From: Granulicella sp. S156
GTDB taxonomy: Bacteria; Acidobacteriota; Terriglobia; Terriglobales; Acidobacteriaceae
Assembly: GCF_009766105.1 (NCBI RefSeq)
Contig: NZ_LMUH01000025.1
Location: 501,190 to 565,189 of the forward strand
Direction: 5' to 3'
Length of the DNA stretch: 64,000 nucleotides
Part shown: positions 61,743 through 64,000 of the stretch, piece after piece
Layout of the letters: each line of letters starts with the position of its first letter
How positions within the stretch are numbered: position 1 is the stretch's first letter
Position numbers and translations under genes: made by a program
The notes under the pieces: model-generated
Seen by the model: only the letters and a program-made list of their open reading frames with translations
Database searches by the model: none
Told to the model about the DNA's origin: nothing

Positions 61743-61748
61743 TATAAT
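61743..61748 (+). promoter_or_regulatory. Consensus -10 box TATAAT, leaderless start
   Basis: A perfect TATAAT ends seven bases upstream of ATG 61756. Transcription would start at or next to the A of the ATG. It also decides the start of the following gene, whose open frame runs back to 61678 over the murA terminator. Confidence 0.65.
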
Positions 61749-61755
61749 CGACTCA

Positions 61756-63354
61756 ATGCGGTCCTTGTCGAAGCCTTTCGCCCTGATCCTCGCTCTTACG
61801 GCGATCTTCGCCTCCATCACCACTCCAGCGCATGCGCAAGAAGCCGGCGGTCGCGTCGTCCTCGTCCTGCCCTTCGACAATCGCTCCGGCAACCCGTCCC
61901 TCAACTGGATCGGCGACTCCTTCCCGGACACCCTCGACAAACGCCTCAATTCAGCCGGCTTTCTCACCATCTCGCGCGACGACCGCGCCTATGCGCTGGA
62001 CCATCTAGGACTGCCGCCGGGTTTCAAGCCCTCCCGCGCGACCACGATCAAGATCGCCCAGCAACTCGACGCCAACTACGTGATCGTCGGCACCTACAAC
62101 GTCGTGAAGGACACCATCTCCATCCAGGCACGGGTGCTCTCCATTGATGCCCTCACCCTCACGGCTCCAATCGAAGATGGCTCCCCACTCAACCGTCTCT
62201 TCGACGCCGAAAACGCCATCGCCTGGAAGATCGCACGCTCTCTCGATCCGCACTTCAATGTGGCTGAAAGCACATTCGTCACCGCACCCGGTGCCGTTCC
62301 CCTGCCAGCCTTCGAGAACTACATCCGCGGAACCAACGCTGCGGCCTCCGACGAACGCATCAAGCGCCTGCAAGCCGCCGTTACGATCGTGCCCGACTAC
62401 ACAGCCGCGCTGCTGGCTCTCGGCAAAGAGCAATACGCCACGCGCGACTTCGCTTCTGCGGCAACGACTCTCGCAAAGGTCCCTGCCGGCGACCGCCTTG
62501 CCCTCGAAGCCAACTTTTATCTCGGGCTTGCGCGCTTCAACTCCGCCAACTACGCCGGCGCGGAGCAAGCCTTCTCCTTCATTGCCGCGCGCCTCCCATT
62601 GCCGGAAGTGGTCAACGATCAAGCTGTATCTCTAAGCCGTCAGGGCAAAGATGGCGCGGGCCTCTTCCAGCGTGCATCCACAGCCGATCCCTCCGATGAG
62701 GACTACCACTACAACCTCGCCATTGCGCTCTTTCGCCGCGGAGATACCGCTGCCGCGCTCAAAGAAGCCGACGCTGCCCTGAAACTCAAATCCAACGACA
62801 ACGAAGCCGGATCTCTCCGCGCTCACCTCAGTATCGTCTCCCCTGGAACAAAACTCACTGACAGCGTTACGAACTCCTTTAGTCCAGTCGAACGCGTCCG
62901 TCGGAACTACTCGGAGGCCAGCTTCCGCCAAGCGGCCTTCCAGCTCGACCAGATGCGCGCGGTGCGCATGGCCACACTTCCACCCCCTCAACAGGCGACT
63001 GAATATACAAAACTTGGCAAGGATTACTTAAGCCAGGGACTGCTGCCAGAGGCAGAGGGAGAGTTCCAATCCGCGCTCACCGCCGACCCTAATAACGCCG
63101 CAGCCCACGCCGGTCTTGCCCAGGTTCGTGAATCCAGCGGCGACCCAACAGAAGCCCGCGATGAAGCTCACAAATCCCTCAAGATCCAACCGAACGCCAC
63201 CGCTTACCTGGTTCTCGCACGGCTCGATCTTGCCGACAAACTTCTAGCCGCCTGCGCTGACGATGTGTCTCGTGCCCTGAGCCTCGAACCCTCCAATACT
63301 GCCGCCCAGGCCCTGCGCCAGAATCTTCAGCAGCGCGGCCAGTCTGTGCCGTAA
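61756..63354 (+). CDS. Exported TPR protein with FlgO/TolB-N-like domain
   Basis: Exported protein of 532 residues from ATG 61756. A Sec signal (FALILALTAIFASITTPAHA) is followed by an alpha/beta domain at about residues 28-180 (RVVLVLPFDNRSGNPSLNWI, DSFPDTLDKRLNSAGF, LDANYVIVGTYNVVKDTISI). This type occurs in FlgO-like and TolB-N-like proteins and in adenylate-cyclase-linked TPR proteins. TPR units fill the rest, for example LALGKEQYATRDFASAATTL and LGKDYLSQGLLPEAEGEFQS. Partners are unknown; a scaffold role in the periplasm is inferred. Leaderless start suggested by the TATAAT at 61743. Confidence 0.85.
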   Translation: MRSLSKPFALILALTAIFASITTPAHAQEAGGRVVLVLPFDNRSGNPSLNWIGDSFPDTLDKRLNSAGFLTISRDDRAYALDHLGLPPGFKPSRATTIKIAQQLDANYVIVGTYNVVKDTISIQARVLSIDALTLTAPIEDGSPLNRLFDAENAIAWKIARSLDPHFNVAESTFVTAPGAVPLPAFENYIRGTNAAASDERIKRLQAAVTIVPDYTAALLALGKEQYATRDFASAATTLAKVPAGDRLALEANFYLGLARFNSANYAGAEQAFSFIAARLPLPEVVNDQAVSLSRQGKDGAGLFQRASTADPSDEDYHYNLAIALFRRGDTAAALKEADAALKLKSNDNEAGSLRAHLSIVSPGTKLTDSVTNSFSPVERVRRNYSEASFRQAAFQLDQMRAVRMATLPPPQQATEYTKLGKDYLSQGLLPEAEGEFQSALTADPNNAAAHAGLAQVRESSGDPTEARDEAHKSLKIQPNATAYLVLARLDLADKLLAACADDVSRALSLEPSNTAAQALRQNLQQRGQSVP

Positions 63355-63426
63355 GCGCTGCTTCTCCAGCCCGCAAACATCTGACCTCTCACCCCCTTTG
63401 CACAAAAGCGGTGAGTCGAAGGAGAA

Positions 63427-63927
63427 ATGGAGAGATCGATGTATTTTGTTTGTACTGCCCTTGAAATCATCCCTTCCCTCCATCTCTCCCCGGATGCTGC
63501 TGTCCTTTGCCTCACACTCGGCCTGTTACTTATCTATCTGGAACTTAACCGGCCCGGTTTGATTGTTCCCGGTGCAATCGGCCTTTTGATCGTCCTGCTG
63601 GCTATTGCGGTGCTCCTGCCGTTGCCTCTGAGCCCTATTGGGGTTGTTCTTATAGCTGCGGCAGCAGGCCTGCTGCTGCTCGGCCTTACGCGTCAAACCC
63701 CTCTATTGCTTGCGGTTACAGCAACCCTCGCATTGATTTTCGGGTTCTTGCATCTCGTCGGAAGAGCTGACAGTCCCCAAGTCCATGCCCTCACTGCTAC
63801 GGGGTGCGGTCTCGTCCTGGGAGCAGGAACCTCACTTCTTACCCATCTGGCCCGCCGCGCCCGTGCCAACAAGGGTTTAGACTTAGAACGAGCGCGCACC
63901 TCGCGCCCCGGAGTCCTCAAGTCTTGA
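63427..63927 (+). CDS. NfeD-like membrane protein
   Basis: Integral membrane protein of 166 residues with four to five helices. The segment LIYLELNRPGLIVPGAIGLL followed by a run of hydrophobic residues matches the membrane part of NfeD proteins (LEI..PG.G..G.IGL). The soluble OB-fold found at the C terminus of full NfeD is replaced by a basic tail (LARRARANKGLDLERARTSR). Its TGA overlaps the TTG start of the next gene (TTGA), so the two are coupled. NfeD-family proteins are usually paired with a membrane serine protease or stomatin. ATG 63442 is an alternative start. Confidence 0.65.
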   Translation: MERSMYFVCTALEIIPSLHLSPDAAVLCLTLGLLLIYLELNRPGLIVPGAIGLLIVLLAIAVLLPLPLSPIGVVLIAAAAGLLLLGLTRQTPLLLAVTATLALIFGFLHLVGRADSPQVHALTATGCGLVLGAGTSLLTHLARRARANKGLDLERARTSRPGVLKS

Positions 63928-64000
63928 TTCGCAAAGTCTCGCTCTTCCTCGCCGCAGCCTTATTTGCCTCTACGTTCGGCAGCGCCGGCGCCCAGCAGGT
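63924..64000 (+). CDS. Exported protein, 5' end only (runs off the window)
   Basis: From TTG 63924 the frame encodes IRKVSLFLAAALFASTFGSA followed by GAQQ, a clear Sec signal peptide with an Ala-rich cleavage site, then the window ends. The start overlaps the stop of the NfeD-like gene by three bases. In NfeD operons the partner is often a ClpP-like membrane protease or another envelope protein; only 25 residues are visible, so no family can be given. Confidence 0.7.
   Translation, partial: MIRKVSLFLAAALFASTFGSAGAQQ

Overview
The window looks like a chromosomal segment of an acidobacterium of the Terriglobia (Granulicella, Terriglobus, Edaphobacter or Acidobacterium type). Pointers are an Oar-like TonB receptor with a carboxypeptidase-regulatory domain, a duplicated orphan ABC permease of the acidobacterial ADOP kind, a winged-helix/membrane/beta-propeller regulator, an AcGH79-type beta-glucuronidase, the hopanoid enzyme HpnH and many secreted glycoside hydrolases. 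No taxonomic marker gene is present, so this rests on gene style.

Layout. (1) 48-17664: an exopolysaccharide (EPS) locus. Four rightward genes (UDP-glucose dehydrogenase, UDP-glucuronate decarboxylase, glycosyltransferase, flippase) converge on a leftward set: polymerase/ligase, outer-membrane export protein, Wzc-type tyrosine kinase, acyltransferase, three glycosyltransferases, a Tat-exported GH10 xylanase, a GT26 transferase and galU. A Tat-exported GH79 beta-glucuronidase follows after an 880-bp gene-free stretch with nested palindromes. Making UDP-glucuronate and UDP-xylose beside a xylanase and a glucuronidase suggests a xylose- and glucuronate-containing EPS with its own trimming enzymes. 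(2) 20105-20972: a frameshifted tyrosine-recombinase remnant. (3) 20973-33339: an alpha-glucan module: a 1583-residue GH87-like secreted protein, a leftward wHTH/TM/propeller regulator, then a divergent TonB receptor and a GH13 enzyme. (4) 33504-40910: a segment bounded by a decayed 3' fragment of tRNA-Glu and the intact tRNA-Glu(UUC), with a YhcG-type nuclease remnant, two secreted GH3 glucosidases, an acyltransferase, a small hypothetical gene and a candidate structured RNA. This resembles an old tRNA-targeted island without its integrase. (5) 41010-55500: ordinary chromosome (dGTPase, TetR with an operator-like palindrome, hpnH, a TPR protein, purH, murQ, an ADOP permease) in which almost every gap holds a copy of a dispersed palindromic repeat. 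(6) 55501-64000: a secreted isoamylase closely resembling the Pseudomonas enzyme, a Spy-like periplasmic protein, a GT-C-like membrane protein, murA, a TPR protein, an NfeD-like membrane protein and the start of a further secreted protein.

Several genes in the right half have a -10-like hexamer 6-10 nt before the start codon and no ribosome binding site, as expected for leaderless mRNAs. Nothing could be searched or folded: family calls rest on motifs read by eye and recall of the families.
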